This document shows positions 28,134 through 36,255 of a DNA stretch of 64,000 bases, in pieces. The notes below the pieces were generated by a model. The model worked only from the letters and a program-made list of their open reading frames with translations. It searched no databases and was not told the DNA's origin. The translations under genes were made by a program, and so were the position numbers. The stretch comes from Yimella lutea (GTDB taxonomy: Bacteria > Actinomycetota > Actinomycetes > Actinomycetales > Dermatophilaceae). Positions within the stretch are counted from its first letter, which is position 1; every line of letters begins with the position of its first letter. Location of the stretch: assembly GCF_006715095.1 (NCBI RefSeq), contig NZ_VFMO01000001.1, forward strand, positions 310,001-374,000. The letters run 5' to 3'.

Positions 28134-28523
28134 TCACAGATAGCGGCAGACGGTCGTGGTGTCGCATTTGGTGGGGTCGCTGGTGGTGGCACTGTGGTGA
28201 AGGTGCGCGACGGTGTGTCGCAGTGCTTGCAGGTCGGCGATTTGGCGGTCCAGGTCGCCCAGGTGGGCTTCGAGCAGGGCGTGCACGTGCTGGCAGGGTG
28301 CGACTCCGGCGTCGCGGATGTCGAGGATCTCGCGAATCTGGGCCAGGGTGAGCCCAGCGGTGCGGCCGCGGCGAACGAAGTCCAGGCGCGCCAGGGCCGC
28401 AGGGGTGTAGTCGCGGTATCCGTTGGCGGTGCGCTCAGGCGCAGGTAGTAGGCCGGCTTCTTCGTAGAAGCGCAGCGTCTTGGTTGTGGTGCCGCTGGCC
28501 ACGGCCAACTCACCGATGCGCAC
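28134..28523 (-). CDS. merR: MerR-family mercury-responsive regulator
   Basis: This 129-residue protein has the MerR winged helix (MRIGELAVASGTTTKTLRFYEEAGLL), a dimerisation helix and metal-site Cys residues in APCQHVHALL, with CDTTTVC at the C-terminus. It diverges from merA across a promoter with the long spacer that MerR proteins unwind. Related MerR members sense zinc, lead or cadmium, but the merA neighbour favours mercury. Confidence 0.85.
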   Translation of the reverse strand: MRIGELAVASGTTTKTLRFYEEAGLLPAPERTANGYRDYTPAALARLDFVRRGRTAGLTLAQIREILDIRDAGVAPCQHVHALLEAHLGDLDRQIADLQALRHTVAHLHHSATTSDPTKCDTTTVCRYL

Positions 28524-28558
28524 AGTGGCCCCTTTCTCGGCTCTCGTCCATGTTCGCC

Positions 28559-28590
28559 TTGACCTTCCCCTGCGCTGGAACGTCCACTAT
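28559..28590 (+). promoter_or_regulatory. MerR-type merA promoter
   Basis: A -35 TTGACC (28559-28564) and a -10 CACTAT (28585-28590) are separated by 20 bp, the overlong spacer typical of MerR-activated promoters. The spacer holds a dyad with arms GACCTTCC and GGAACGTC, the expected MerR footprint. Confidence 0.8.
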
Positions 28591-28628
28591 GGACGCTGAA
28601 GAGGGGTCACGCGAAGGAAGGTGGGCAA

Positions 28629-30029
28629 ATGGGTGTGGACTACGACGTCGATCTGGCCGTGATCGGCTCAGGAGGCGCGGCGATGTCCGCCGCCATCGCG
28701 GCCAGCCAGGCCGGTAAGAGCGTCGTGCTGGTTGAGCGCGGTGTTCTGGGCGGGACGTGCGTGAACATCGGCTGCGTGCCGTCCAAGACGCTCCTGGCGG
28801 CCGCCGGGGCCCGGCACGCCGCGCTCACCAATCCCTTCAAAGGTGCCCCAACGTCAGCCGCACCGGTGAACCTCGGCGATCTGGTGGCCCAGAAGGACGC
28901 ACTCATCGAGCGCCTGCGTGATGCGAAGTACGCCGATGTGGCCGCTGCCTACGGCTTCCAGGTCCGCCCAGGCCAGGCCAGCTTCCTGGACGGGGACACC
29001 CTGGCCGTCGACGGCCAGGCGCTGCGGGCCCGGGCCTATCTGGTCGCCACCGGTGCCACCCCCGCCATCCCGGAGGTGGTCGGTCTCGACTCTGTGGACC
29101 GGCTGACGTCCACCACCGCGATGCAGCTGACCGAGCTGCCTGAGTCCCTGGTCGTTATCGGTGGCGGGTACGTCGGGATGGAGCAGGCCCAGCTGTTCGC
29201 TCACCTCGGCACCCGGGTCTCTGTGGTCGGGCGTCTGGCGCCGCACGCCGAGCCGGAGCTGGCCCAGAGACTTCGGGAAGTCTTCACCGACGACGGCATC
29301 ACCGTGGTCGAAGAGCGCGCGACCACTGTGGCCCGCGAACCAGGCCCCGCAGGAGAGGTGGTGGTGACCACGGACTCGGGCGAACAGGTGCGCGGCGCGC
29401 AGGTCCTGGTGGCCACCGGACGCCTGCCCCGCACCGACGGCCTGAACCTGGCCGCTGCCGGTGTGGACGTGGACGAGCGCGGCTTCGTCGTGGTCGACCA
29501 GACCCAGCGCACCTCCAACCCGCGCGTCTGGGCCGCCGGTGACGTCTCGGGGGCTCCCCAGTACGTCTACGCCGCCGCCGCCGGCGGTCGGGCCGCCGCG
29601 CTCAACGCCCTGACCGAGGACAGGTACCCGCCGGCAGCTCGGGTCGACTACGCCGGCTTTCCTGCGGTCGTGTTCACCCGGCCCCAGCTGGCCTCGGCGG
29701 GGTTGACCGAGGACGAGGCCCTCACCCGAGGGCACGCGTGCGACTGCCGCGTCCTGGACCTGTCCGATGTCCCCCGGGCGCTCGTCCAGCACGACACCCG
29801 CGGGGCGGTGAAGCTCGTCGCCGACGCCGTGAGCGGCAAGGTTCTGGGCGTGCACGCTCTGGCGGACGGGGCCGGGGAGATCATGCTGGCGGCCACCTAC
29901 GCCATCAAAAGCGGCATGACCGTCGACGATCTGGCCGACACCTGGGCGCCGTACCTGACCATGAGCGAAAGCCTGCGCATCGTGGCCGGCCTCTTCCGAA
30001 ACCAGATGCCGACGTCATGCTGCGCCTGA
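28629..30029 (+). CDS. merA: Mercuric reductase
   Basis: The 466-residue flavoenzyme has an FAD fold at the start (LAVIGSGGAAMSAAIAA), the redox-active disulfide GTCVNIGCVPSK (Cys44/Cys49), an NAD(P)-binding VVIGGGYVGMEQAQ and a C-terminal vicinal Cys pair in PTSCCA. The Cys pair separates MerA from other pyridine nucleotide-disulfide reductases. It reduces Hg(II) to volatile Hg(0) with NADPH in the cytosol. The N-terminal HMA domain seen in many MerA proteins is absent, and no merT/merP transporter or merB is adjacent. AAGGAAGG precedes the ATG. Confidence 0.95.
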   Translation: MGVDYDVDLAVIGSGGAAMSAAIAASQAGKSVVLVERGVLGGTCVNIGCVPSKTLLAAAGARHAALTNPFKGAPTSAAPVNLGDLVAQKDALIERLRDAKYADVAAAYGFQVRPGQASFLDGDTLAVDGQALRARAYLVATGATPAIPEVVGLDSVDRLTSTTAMQLTELPESLVVIGGGYVGMEQAQLFAHLGTRVSVVGRLAPHAEPELAQRLREVFTDDGITVVEERATTVAREPGPAGEVVVTTDSGEQVRGAQVLVATGRLPRTDGLNLAAAGVDVDERGFVVVDQTQRTSNPRVWAAGDVSGAPQYVYAAAAGGRAAALNALTEDRYPPAARVDYAGFPAVVFTRPQLASAGLTEDEALTRGHACDCRVLDLSDVPRALVQHDTRGAVKLVADAVSGKVLGVHALADGAGEIMLAATYAIKSGMTVDDLADTWAPYLTMSESLRIVAGLFRNQMPTSCCA

Positions 30030-30270
30030 AACCCGCGGCCCCAGCGGGGTGGACGAGGGCTCCCGCGGCGGCCCGCCTGGCGCCGTGAATGTGCCTTAAA
30101 AACCTACAGTCTTATGAGACACCAGGCGGGGACCGGACGCCGAGACCGCTTCATGGGCCGATGGGCACCTTCTGCCTCTCGCGAAGTCGTCTCACCGTGA
30201 ACTGTCGCAGGGTGGTGCTCGGTAGGGGTTTGTGAGTCATAATCATGTCATGAGGCTCTTGGGGTACACC
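30030..30270. other. Junction between merA and the Tn552-like element
   Basis: No gene is visible. It contains a near-palindrome GTCTTATGAGAC around 30111, the word GTGAACTGTC (also found upstream of the resolvase at 31573), and GGGGTACACC just outside the transposon end. It may be the remains of a resolution site of the mer cassette. Confidence 0.35.
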
Positions 30271-30319
30271 TGTGGCTTCGTTCGCTTGGTGGCGGGGTTT
30301 TTGCAGCGCTCCGTGGCGG
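30271..30319 (+). repeat. Left terminal inverted repeat of the Tn552-like element (end L)
   Basis: It begins TGTGGCTTCG and contains TGGCGGGGTT and CGTGGCGG at the shared offsets. It is preceded directly by GGGGTACACC. Confidence 0.7.
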
Positions 30320-30420
30320 TCTTGTTGCCGCGATCACGCAGGACTGGCTGCAGGTAGGTGTCGCGGTCTGAACCGAGAGGGGTGCGCCCGGTCGGGGCCG
30401 TTTGGATCGCTGCCGCTACG

Positions 30421-31023
30421 TCAGAGTCCGAAGGCTCCGCCGCTGACGAGGATCACGATGCCGAGGCCGATGAGAACGATGGGGAAGAGGATGTGCTCCC
30501 AGCGTTCGAGCACTTCGGCGATCGGGGGGCGGGTGGCGACGAACTTTGCCAGGGCCACCAGGACCGCGACGAGCGCGAGGAAGATGATGCAGTAGGCGAC
30601 TACTGCGAGAGGTTCCACGCTGAGGAAGACAGGGGTGTAGACGCCGATGTTGTCGCCGCCGTTGGCAAGGGTGACGCCTGCGACTGTCCACACGCCGACC
30701 TTCTTGCCGGCAACCTTGACCTCGTCGTCATCGTCGTCATCGTCTCCGCGCCAGGCCTGCCATGCGGCCCAGAGGCCGAGGCCCAGAGGGATGAGACCGA
30801 AGTACGGGATGGCTGCCGAGGGCAGGAATGCTCCGGCACCGATAGTCACCAGGACCGCGGCACCGAGGATGCCGGCGAATCCGAGGTACTGGCCGGCCAG
30901 AATGCGGGCGGTAGTGCCGCGCTGGCCTGCCCCTCGCGCGAAGAAGAGGGAGAGCACGATGATGTCGTCGATGTTGGTCGCTGCGAACAGGCCCATCGCC
31001 TGCAAGACCGAGGTGAGGATCAT
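30421..31023 (-). CDS. cadD: CadD-family cadmium resistance transporter
   Basis: The 200-residue membrane protein starts MILTSVLQAMGLFAATNIDDIIVLSLFF, the CadD signature with acidic residues in helix 1, and has VAGVTLANGGDNIGVY in the second repeat. It has about five to six transmembrane segments and an Asp-rich loop (DDDDDDDE) between the halves. The ATG at 31023 overlaps the cmtR stop (ATGA). It confers Cd(II) resistance by export or sequestration. It is cargo of the Tn552-like element. Confidence 0.9.
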   Translation of the reverse strand: MILTSVLQAMGLFAATNIDDIIVLSLFFARGAGQRGTTARILAGQYLGFAGILGAAVLVTIGAGAFLPSAAIPYFGLIPLGLGLWAAWQAWRGDDDDDDDEVKVAGKKVGVWTVAGVTLANGGDNIGVYTPVFLSVEPLAVVAYCIIFLALVAVLVALAKFVATRPPIAEVLERWEHILFPIVLIGLGIVILVSGGAFGL

Positions 31024-31379
31024 GCGCCCTCCCCAGCTGCGTCGCATCCGGGAAGCGAGCAGGCGGGATCGATGCACGGGGCGTCTTCGTCCACTGCCAG
31101 GGTGGCATCGACCAGTGCCGTCAGCGCCTGCGCCAGGTGCGAATCGGCGATCTCATATCGTGTCCGACGACCCTCGGGCTCGGAGACGACGATCCCGCAA
31201 TCGCGCAGGCATGCCAGGTGGTTGGACACGTTCGGGCGTGTCAGGTCCAGATCTCGGGCCAGTTCCGCCGGGTAAGCGGGATGGTCGAGCAGGGTCAAGA
31301 TGATCCGGGATCGAGTGGGGTCGGCCAGTGCACGACCCAGGCGGTTCATCACGTCGAGACGCGAAGCGATAGTCAGCAT
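31020..31379 (-). CDS. cmtR: CmtR-like ArsR-family Cd/Pb sensor
   Basis: This 119-residue ArsR/SmtB repressor has a recognition helix region RPNVSNHLACLRDCG. The two Cys in this helix are placed as in mycobacterial CmtR (C57xxxC61), and further Cys lie in the C-terminal tail (CIDPACSLPGC), matching the third CmtR ligand. Cd or Pb binding should release DNA and induce cadD, with which it is coupled. The ATG at 31379 lies about 7 nt past a TATAGT, suggesting a leaderless start. Confidence 0.88.
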   Translation of the reverse strand: MLTIASRLDVMNRLGRALADPTRSRIILTLLDHPAYPAELARDLDLTRPNVSNHLACLRDCGIVVSEPEGRRTRYEIADSHLAQALTALVDATLAVDEDAPCIDPACSLPGCDAAGEGA

Positions 31380-31381
31380 GG

Positions 31382-31407
31382 ACTGAACTATACAGCGCGC
31401 ACTGAAC
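31382..31407 (-). promoter_or_regulatory. cmtR promoter with paired ACTGAAC sites
   Basis: ACTGAAC occurs at 31382-31388 and again at 31401-31407, 19 bp apart (about two helix turns), flanking a minus-strand -10 TATAGT. This is a likely autorepressor site. Confidence 0.45.
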
Positions 31408-31504
31408 ACTCGGTCACAGGCGTCAGCCCAGATCGCATGCCCGTAAGGGGAACCCTCACCGGACACCACCGCTACTTATCGAGAGGAACGACGGCACGCC
31501 TGGC

Positions 31505-31572
31505 GGGCTGTCCCGTAAGACCCGTCCGGTGAACTGTCCGGTGAAGGGAGGCTATATGACACACTGGGGAGC
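31505..31572. other. Probable resolution site of the Tn552-like element
   Basis: It lies directly upstream of the resolvase gene. Two CCGGTGAA words and half-site-like repeats (GTCCCGTAAGAC, CTATATGACACAC) are visible. Such sites normally sit next to the resolvase in this transposon class. Confidence 0.4.
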
Positions 31573-32169
31573 ATGTCCCCCTTGAAGGTCGGCTATGCCC
31601 GAGTCTCCACCGACGAGCAGGACCTGACCGCGCAGCGTGACGGACTCGCGGCGTTCGGCGTCGATCCCAAGCGCATCTACGTCGATCACGGGCTCACGGG
31701 CCGCAACGCCGACCGTGAGGGCCTGCGGCAGGCGCTGGCTGCCTGTCGGGACGGCGATACGTTCGTGGTCACCAAGCTCGATCGGCTGGCGCGTTCAGTC
31801 CGTGATGCCCACCAGATCGCCGACGACCTCGCGGCGCGGGAAGTGAAGCTGAGCATCGCCGGATCGGTGTACGACCCGACCGACCCGATGGGGAAACTGT
31901 TGTTCAACGTGCTGGCGATGGTCGCCGAGTTCGAAGCCGACCTCATCCGTGCCCGCACCCGCGAGGGGATGAAGGTCGCCAAGGCCAAGGGCCGGCTGCG
32001 CGGGAAGTCACCGAAACTCACCCCCCGGCAAGAAGCTCACCTCGTCCAGCTACATGCTGCCGACGAGCACACCGTGGGCGAGCTGGCCGAGCTGTTCAGC
32101 GTGGGCCGCTCCACGGTCTACCGCGCCCTTCAGCGCGCCGAGCGCGGGCGCGAGAACGCCTTGCAGTAG
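31573..32169 (+). CDS. Serine recombinase (resolvase) of the Tn552-like element
   Basis: The 198-residue resolvase/invertase has VGYARVSTDEQ with catalytic Ser12, VTKLDRLARS, the helix-E segment NVLAMVAEFEADLIRARTREG and a C-terminal helix-turn-helix (TVGELAELFSVGRSTVYRAL). It resolves cointegrates at the adjacent site and plays the part BinL plays in Tn552. The transposase gene starts 7 nt after its stop. Confidence 0.93.
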   Translation: MSPLKVGYARVSTDEQDLTAQRDGLAAFGVDPKRIYVDHGLTGRNADREGLRQALAACRDGDTFVVTKLDRLARSVRDAHQIADDLAAREVKLSIAGSVYDPTDPMGKLLFNVLAMVAEFEADLIRARTREGMKVAKAKGRLRGKSPKLTPRQEAHLVQLHAADEHTVGELAELFSVGRSTVYRALQRAERGRENALQ

Positions 32170-32176
32170 GTGCGTC

Positions 32177-33574
32177 GTGGACGCTCGAGCGCGGTGGCGA
32201 ATCCTCAGGCTCCACGTCGAGGACCAGGTGCCCCTCGCGCGCTTAGCTCGCGAGACCGATGTAGGGCTGCGGACCCTGGAGCGCTGGCACGCCCGCTACC
32301 GCGCCGACGGCTACGCCGGACTGGAGACAGCCTCACGAGCGGACACCGGCTCCCGCCGCCTTCCGCCCGACCTCGTCCACCTGATCCAGGGCCTGGCACT
32401 GAGCAAGCCGCGGCCGGCCATCGCCACCATCCACCGCAAAGTCACCGGCATCTGCGCCGCCCGGAGGTGGCCGGTCCCCTCCTACTCCGTGGTGTGGGAC
32501 ATCGTGCGGACCCTGGATCCCGGCATGGTCACCCTCGCCCTGGAGGGCGCAGCGTCCTACCGCGACAAGCACGAGCTGGTACTCCGCCGGCAAGCAGAGC
32601 TGCCCAACGCGATGTGGCAATCCGATCACACCATGCTCGACATCCTGGTGGTGGGCACCGACGGCAAGCCCGCACGGCCATGGCTGACAACGATCCTCGA
32701 CGACTGCTCCCGGGCGGTCTGCGGCTACACAGTCTTCCTGGGCGCACCGTCGGCGATGAACACCGCCCTGGCGCTGCGCCAAGCGATCTGGCACAAGACC
32801 GACCCGGCCTGGCCGATGTGCGGCCTGCCCGACGTGCTCTACGTCGACCACGGCAGCGACTTCACCAGTGACCAGCTCGCCCACACCGCCGTCGACCTCC
32901 ACATCCGACTGATCCACTCCACCGTCGCCCGACCCCAGGGACGGGGCAAGATCGAGCGGTTCTTCGGCACCATCAACACCGAGCTACTCGCCACCCTGCC
33001 CGGACACATCACCGAAGGGCACCCCTGGCCGACACCGAAACTGTCCCTGGCCGCCCTCGATAGCGCCCTGGAGGCGTTCGTGGCCACCTACAACGACCGC
33101 ACGCACAGCGAGCTCGGAACCTCCCCGCGCAGCGCGTGGATCGCCGATGGCTGGCTGCCCCGAATGCCCGAGACCCTGGAAGACCTCGACAGACTGCTGT
33201 TGACCGTCGCCAAGACCCGCGTCGTGCGCCGCGATGGCATCCGCTTCCAGGGCCTGCGCTACGTCTCGCCAACTCTGGCCGGCTACGTCGGACGCTCGGT
33301 CGTGATCCGCTACGACCCCCGCGACATCACCGAAATCCGCGTCTTCGATCACGACGAATTCGTCTGCAAGGCCGTCAACCAAGAGCACCACGACCAGAAG
33401 GTCAGCCTCAAGGAGATCCAGGCCGCGCGCAACGCCCGCCGCCGAGCGCTGCGAGCCGGCATCAACGAACGCATCGCCCTCGTGGCCGCACCTACCGAGA
33501 CACCACGGATCACCGAAGCACCGACTCCGGCGCCGAGGTCGGCGTTGAAGATCTACAAGGAGGACCTCAGGTGA
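32177..33574 (+). CDS. DDE transposase (Tn552 p480-like)
   Basis: From the GTG at 32177 the protein has 465 residues. Two N-terminal helix-turn-helix segments (RILRLHVEDQVPLARLARETDVG) precede an rve integrase core with Asp near 150 (WQSDHTMLD), Asp near 223 (LYVDHGSDF) and Glu near 259 (GKIERFFGTIN), a D-D-35-E spacing. A Mu-type C-terminal beta domain follows (RFQGLRYVSPTLAGYVG). It cuts and joins the element ends. Its stop overlaps the GTG of the ATPase gene (GTGA). Confidence 0.92.
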   Translation: MDARARWRILRLHVEDQVPLARLARETDVGLRTLERWHARYRADGYAGLETASRADTGSRRLPPDLVHLIQGLALSKPRPAIATIHRKVTGICAARRWPVPSYSVVWDIVRTLDPGMVTLALEGAASYRDKHELVLRRQAELPNAMWQSDHTMLDILVVGTDGKPARPWLTTILDDCSRAVCGYTVFLGAPSAMNTALALRQAIWHKTDPAWPMCGLPDVLYVDHGSDFTSDQLAHTAVDLHIRLIHSTVARPQGRGKIERFFGTINTELLATLPGHITEGHPWPTPKLSLAALDSALEAFVATYNDRTHSELGTSPRSAWIADGWLPRMPETLEDLDRLLLTVAKTRVVRRDGIRFQGLRYVSPTLAGYVGRSVVIRYDPRDITEIRVFDHDEFVCKAVNQEHHDQKVSLKEIQAARNARRRALRAGINERIALVAAPTETPRITEAPTPAPRSALKIYKEDLR

Positions 33575-34389
33575 GCCAGCGCTTCATCGTCACCAAGGAG
33601 CACCGCCGCTTCACCGAGTTCGCCGACGCCGTGCGCCGCGGGCACACCATCGGTTTGTGCTTCGGATCAGCCGGCGTAGGAAAGACACTCTCCGCGCGCC
33701 GCTACGCACACTACGAGAAGGCTCACGACCTGCTGACCTACTGGGGGCCGCGCTCCGACAACGACGCCAAGATCTACGCCGCCTTGAACCGGAGCCGCAC
33801 CGTGCTCTACACCCCCAGCGTGCTGACCACCCCGCGGACCCTGAAGGACGAGCTGACCCAAGCCATCACCCGCACCAACATGTGCATCGAGCAGCACCTC
33901 GTACCTCCCGGCACGGCCACTCCCGAGGCCTGGGGATGGCGACACGGCAGGAACTACGTGGAGCTGATCATCGTCGACGAGGCCGAACGACTGCGTCCCG
34001 CCGCTCTGGAACTGCTGCGCGATCGCTACGACCGCGACGACATCGCCCTGATCCTGATCGGCATGCCCGGCCTGGAGAAGCAGTTCAGCCACTACCCCCA
34101 GTTCTACAGCCGAGTCGGCTTCGCCCACCAGTACCGGCCCCTGGGACAAGACGAACTGCTGTTCGTCCTCGAGCGACACTGGCGATCCCTCGGCAAGACC
34201 CTCGACCCCGACGACTTCACCGACGCCCAAGCCATCGCAGCCATCGCACGGATCACCCGCGGCAACTTCCGGCTCCTCGAACGCCTCTTCCCCCAGATCC
34301 AGCGGGTCCTGAAGATCAACGAACTCGACACCATCACCAACGACGTCATCGAAGCCGCACAGAGCACCCTGGTCATCGGTGTCACCTGA
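33571..34389 (+). CDS. AAA ATPase, transposition regulator (Tn552 p271/TniB-like)
   Basis: The 272-residue protein has Walker A GSAGVGKTLSARR, Walker B VELIIVDEAERLRP and sensor LILIGMPGLEKQF, like MuB, TniB and IstB. It selects the target and activates the transposase. GTG 33571 has AAGGAGG upstream. The right terminal repeat follows directly after its stop. Confidence 0.92.
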   Translation: MSQRFIVTKEHRRFTEFADAVRRGHTIGLCFGSAGVGKTLSARRYAHYEKAHDLLTYWGPRSDNDAKIYAALNRSRTVLYTPSVLTTPRTLKDELTQAITRTNMCIEQHLVPPGTATPEAWGWRHGRNYVELIIVDEAERLRPAALELLRDRYDRDDIALILIGMPGLEKQFSHYPQFYSRVGFAHQYRPLGQDELLFVLERHWRSLGKTLDPDDFTDAQAIAAIARITRGNFRLLERLFPQIQRVLKINELDTITNDVIEAAQSTLVIGVT

Positions 34390-34434
34390 CCCCGCCACGA
34401 AGCGACCGAAGAACCCCGCCATTCAGCAGACGAA

Positions 34435-34459
34435 TGTCAATGTCCGAAGTTGTCTGCAC
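34435..34459 (+). repeat. Left terminal repeat of the Tn402-like element
   Basis: It starts TGTCAA and contains GTCCGAAGTTGTCTGCAC (34442-34459), a probable TniA binding site that recurs in the right end. Confidence 0.85.
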
Positions 34460-34494
34460 AGGTGACCTGCGTGTTTGGGGTCGGGTGAACAGGG

Positions 34495-36255
34495 GTGTGG
34501 CCGTTCGGCGTGTCCGTACCCGTGTGCACGGTCGACTCGTTGTTCCATAGTCTTGTGCGCGACGACGCAGTCGATGATGACGTGGTTCTTGAGCGCGGTC
34601 TGTTGGCCGTCTCCGATGAGATGTGGGCTCTGGCGGTCCGTCGGGCCGAGGTGATCGGTCCGCTGGCCGACGCCGGAACGGCCGGCGGAGATGCGGTGGA
34701 GACCGCAGCCAACCAGCTGGGCATCTCCCGGCGGCAAATCTATGTGCTGCTGCATCGGTGGCGCGAGGGCCAGGGCGTGGTCTCGGACCTGATCCCGGGT
34801 CGTTCCAGCGGCGGCCGTGGCGGGCAGCGACTGTCGGCCGCGGTTGAGGCGGTGATCCGGGAGGTGCTGGGCAAGCATTACCTGACCCGGCAGCGGAAAA
34901 AGACCGCGGCAGTCCACCGGGAGATCATGCGGACGTGCCGGACTCGGGGCCTGCCCGTTCCCTCACGCGGAGCGGTCATGCGTCGCATCGCCGCCCTGGA
35001 CCCACACGCCGGGACAGTGGCCCGCGAGGGGCGAGACGCGGCTCGGCCACTGGAGTCAGCCGGCGGTCGGGTGCCACCGGTGTCCGGCGTGCTGGAGCAG
35101 GTCCAGATCGATCACACCGTGGTGGACCTGATCGTGGTCGATGAACGGCACCGTCTGCCGATCGGGCGGCCGTACGTGACGGTCGCGATCGACGTCTTCT
35201 CCCGGTCCATCGTGGGTCTGGTGATCACTCTGGAGGCGCCCTCGGCATTGTCGGTCGGGCTGTGTCTGGCGCACATGGTCACCGACAAGCGGGCCTGGGT
35301 CGAGCGCCTCGGCATCGAGGTGGACTGGCCGATGGCCGGCAAGCCGGGCGAGCTGTTTATGGACAACGCCGCGGAGTTCAAGAGCGAGGCCCTGCGGCGA
35401 GGCTGTGAGGAGCACGGGATCAGGCTGGCTTACCGGCCCCCGGGTCGCCCGCACTACGGCGGCATCGTCGAGCGGGTCATCGGCACGCTGATGGAGATGG
35501 TCCATGAGCTGCCCGGTACGACGTTCTCCAACCCGGCACAGCGCGGCGACTACGACTCCGAGACCAAGGCCGTCCTGACGGTCGCGGAGCTGGAGAAGTG
35601 GCTGGCGCTGGCGGTGGCGAGCTATCACGGGCAGGTCCACAGCACCATCGGGCAGACCCCGCAGGCCCGCTGGGCCGCCGGTACTGCCCAGACGCCGGTT
35701 GTAACGGTGGCCAATGAGACGGCGTTCCTGGTGGACTTCCTGCCGGTGTTCCGCAGGACGCTGACCCGCACCGGGTTCGTCATCGACCACGTGCACTACT
35801 TCAACGACACGCTCAAGCCGTGGATCGCCCGCCGCGACCGACTGGACCGGTTCGTCATCCGCCGCGACCCACGCGACCTCAGCCGCATCTGGGTCCTGGA
35901 TCCCGAGGGTGCGTCCTATCTGCCGGTGCCCTACCGGACGCTGTCGCATCCGGCGGTGAGCGTGTGGGAGCACCGCGCCGCACTGGAGCGGCTCCGGGCC
36001 GAGGGCCGGGCACAGGTCGACGAGGAGGCGCTGTTCCGGATGGTTGAGCAGATGCGCACCATCACCGACACCGCCGAGTCCACCACGCGCAAGGCCCGCC
36101 GAGACACCGAACGCCGCAACAACGCGGGCAACGCAGCCTCACGGGCGAAACCCGCCGCCGCGCCGCCCGATGACATCCCGGCTGCCGTTGACGAGAACGG
36201 CAATGCTTCTGACGCGGAGTCCGTGGCACCGTTCGAGGTGATCGAACAGTGGTGA
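34495..36255 (+). CDS. tniA: TniA transposase
   Basis: The protein has up to 586 residues. It has helix-turn-helix segments (AANQLGISRRQIYVLLHRW), a Mu/Tn552-type rve core with Asp near 204 (VQIDHTVVDL), Asp near 289 (LFMDNAAEFKS) and Glu near 325 (GGIVERVIGTLM), and a C-terminal Mu beta-barrel. Several GTG codons lie near the beginning (34495 and later), so the exact start is uncertain. The tniB start overlaps its 3' end. It is the DDE enzyme of the Tn402-like element. Confidence 0.92.
   Translation: MWPFGVSVPVCTVDSLFHSLVRDDAVDDDVVLERGLLAVSDEMWALAVRRAEVIGPLADAGTAGGDAVETAANQLGISRRQIYVLLHRWREGQGVVSDLIPGRSSGGRGGQRLSAAVEAVIREVLGKHYLTRQRKKTAAVHREIMRTCRTRGLPVPSRGAVMRRIAALDPHAGTVAREGRDAARPLESAGGRVPPVSGVLEQVQIDHTVVDLIVVDERHRLPIGRPYVTVAIDVFSRSIVGLVITLEAPSALSVGLCLAHMVTDKRAWVERLGIEVDWPMAGKPGELFMDNAAEFKSEALRRGCEEHGIRLAYRPPGRPHYGGIVERVIGTLMEMVHELPGTTFSNPAQRGDYDSETKAVLTVAELEKWLALAVASYHGQVHSTIGQTPQARWAAGTAQTPVVTVANETAFLVDFLPVFRRTLTRTGFVIDHVHYFNDTLKPWIARRDRLDRFVIRRDPRDLSRIWVLDPEGASYLPVPYRTLSHPAVSVWEHRAALERLRAEGRAQVDEEALFRMVEQMRTITDTAESTTRKARRDTERRNNAGNAASRAKPAAAPPDDIPAAVDENGNASDAESVAPFEVIEQW

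Noticed and set aside
26620..28134. A guanidine-I riboswitch in front of the SMR genes, as often seen for SugE/Gdx transporters
   Set aside because: No ykkC words occur upstream of this operon. A TetR gene and palindromic operator control it instead.
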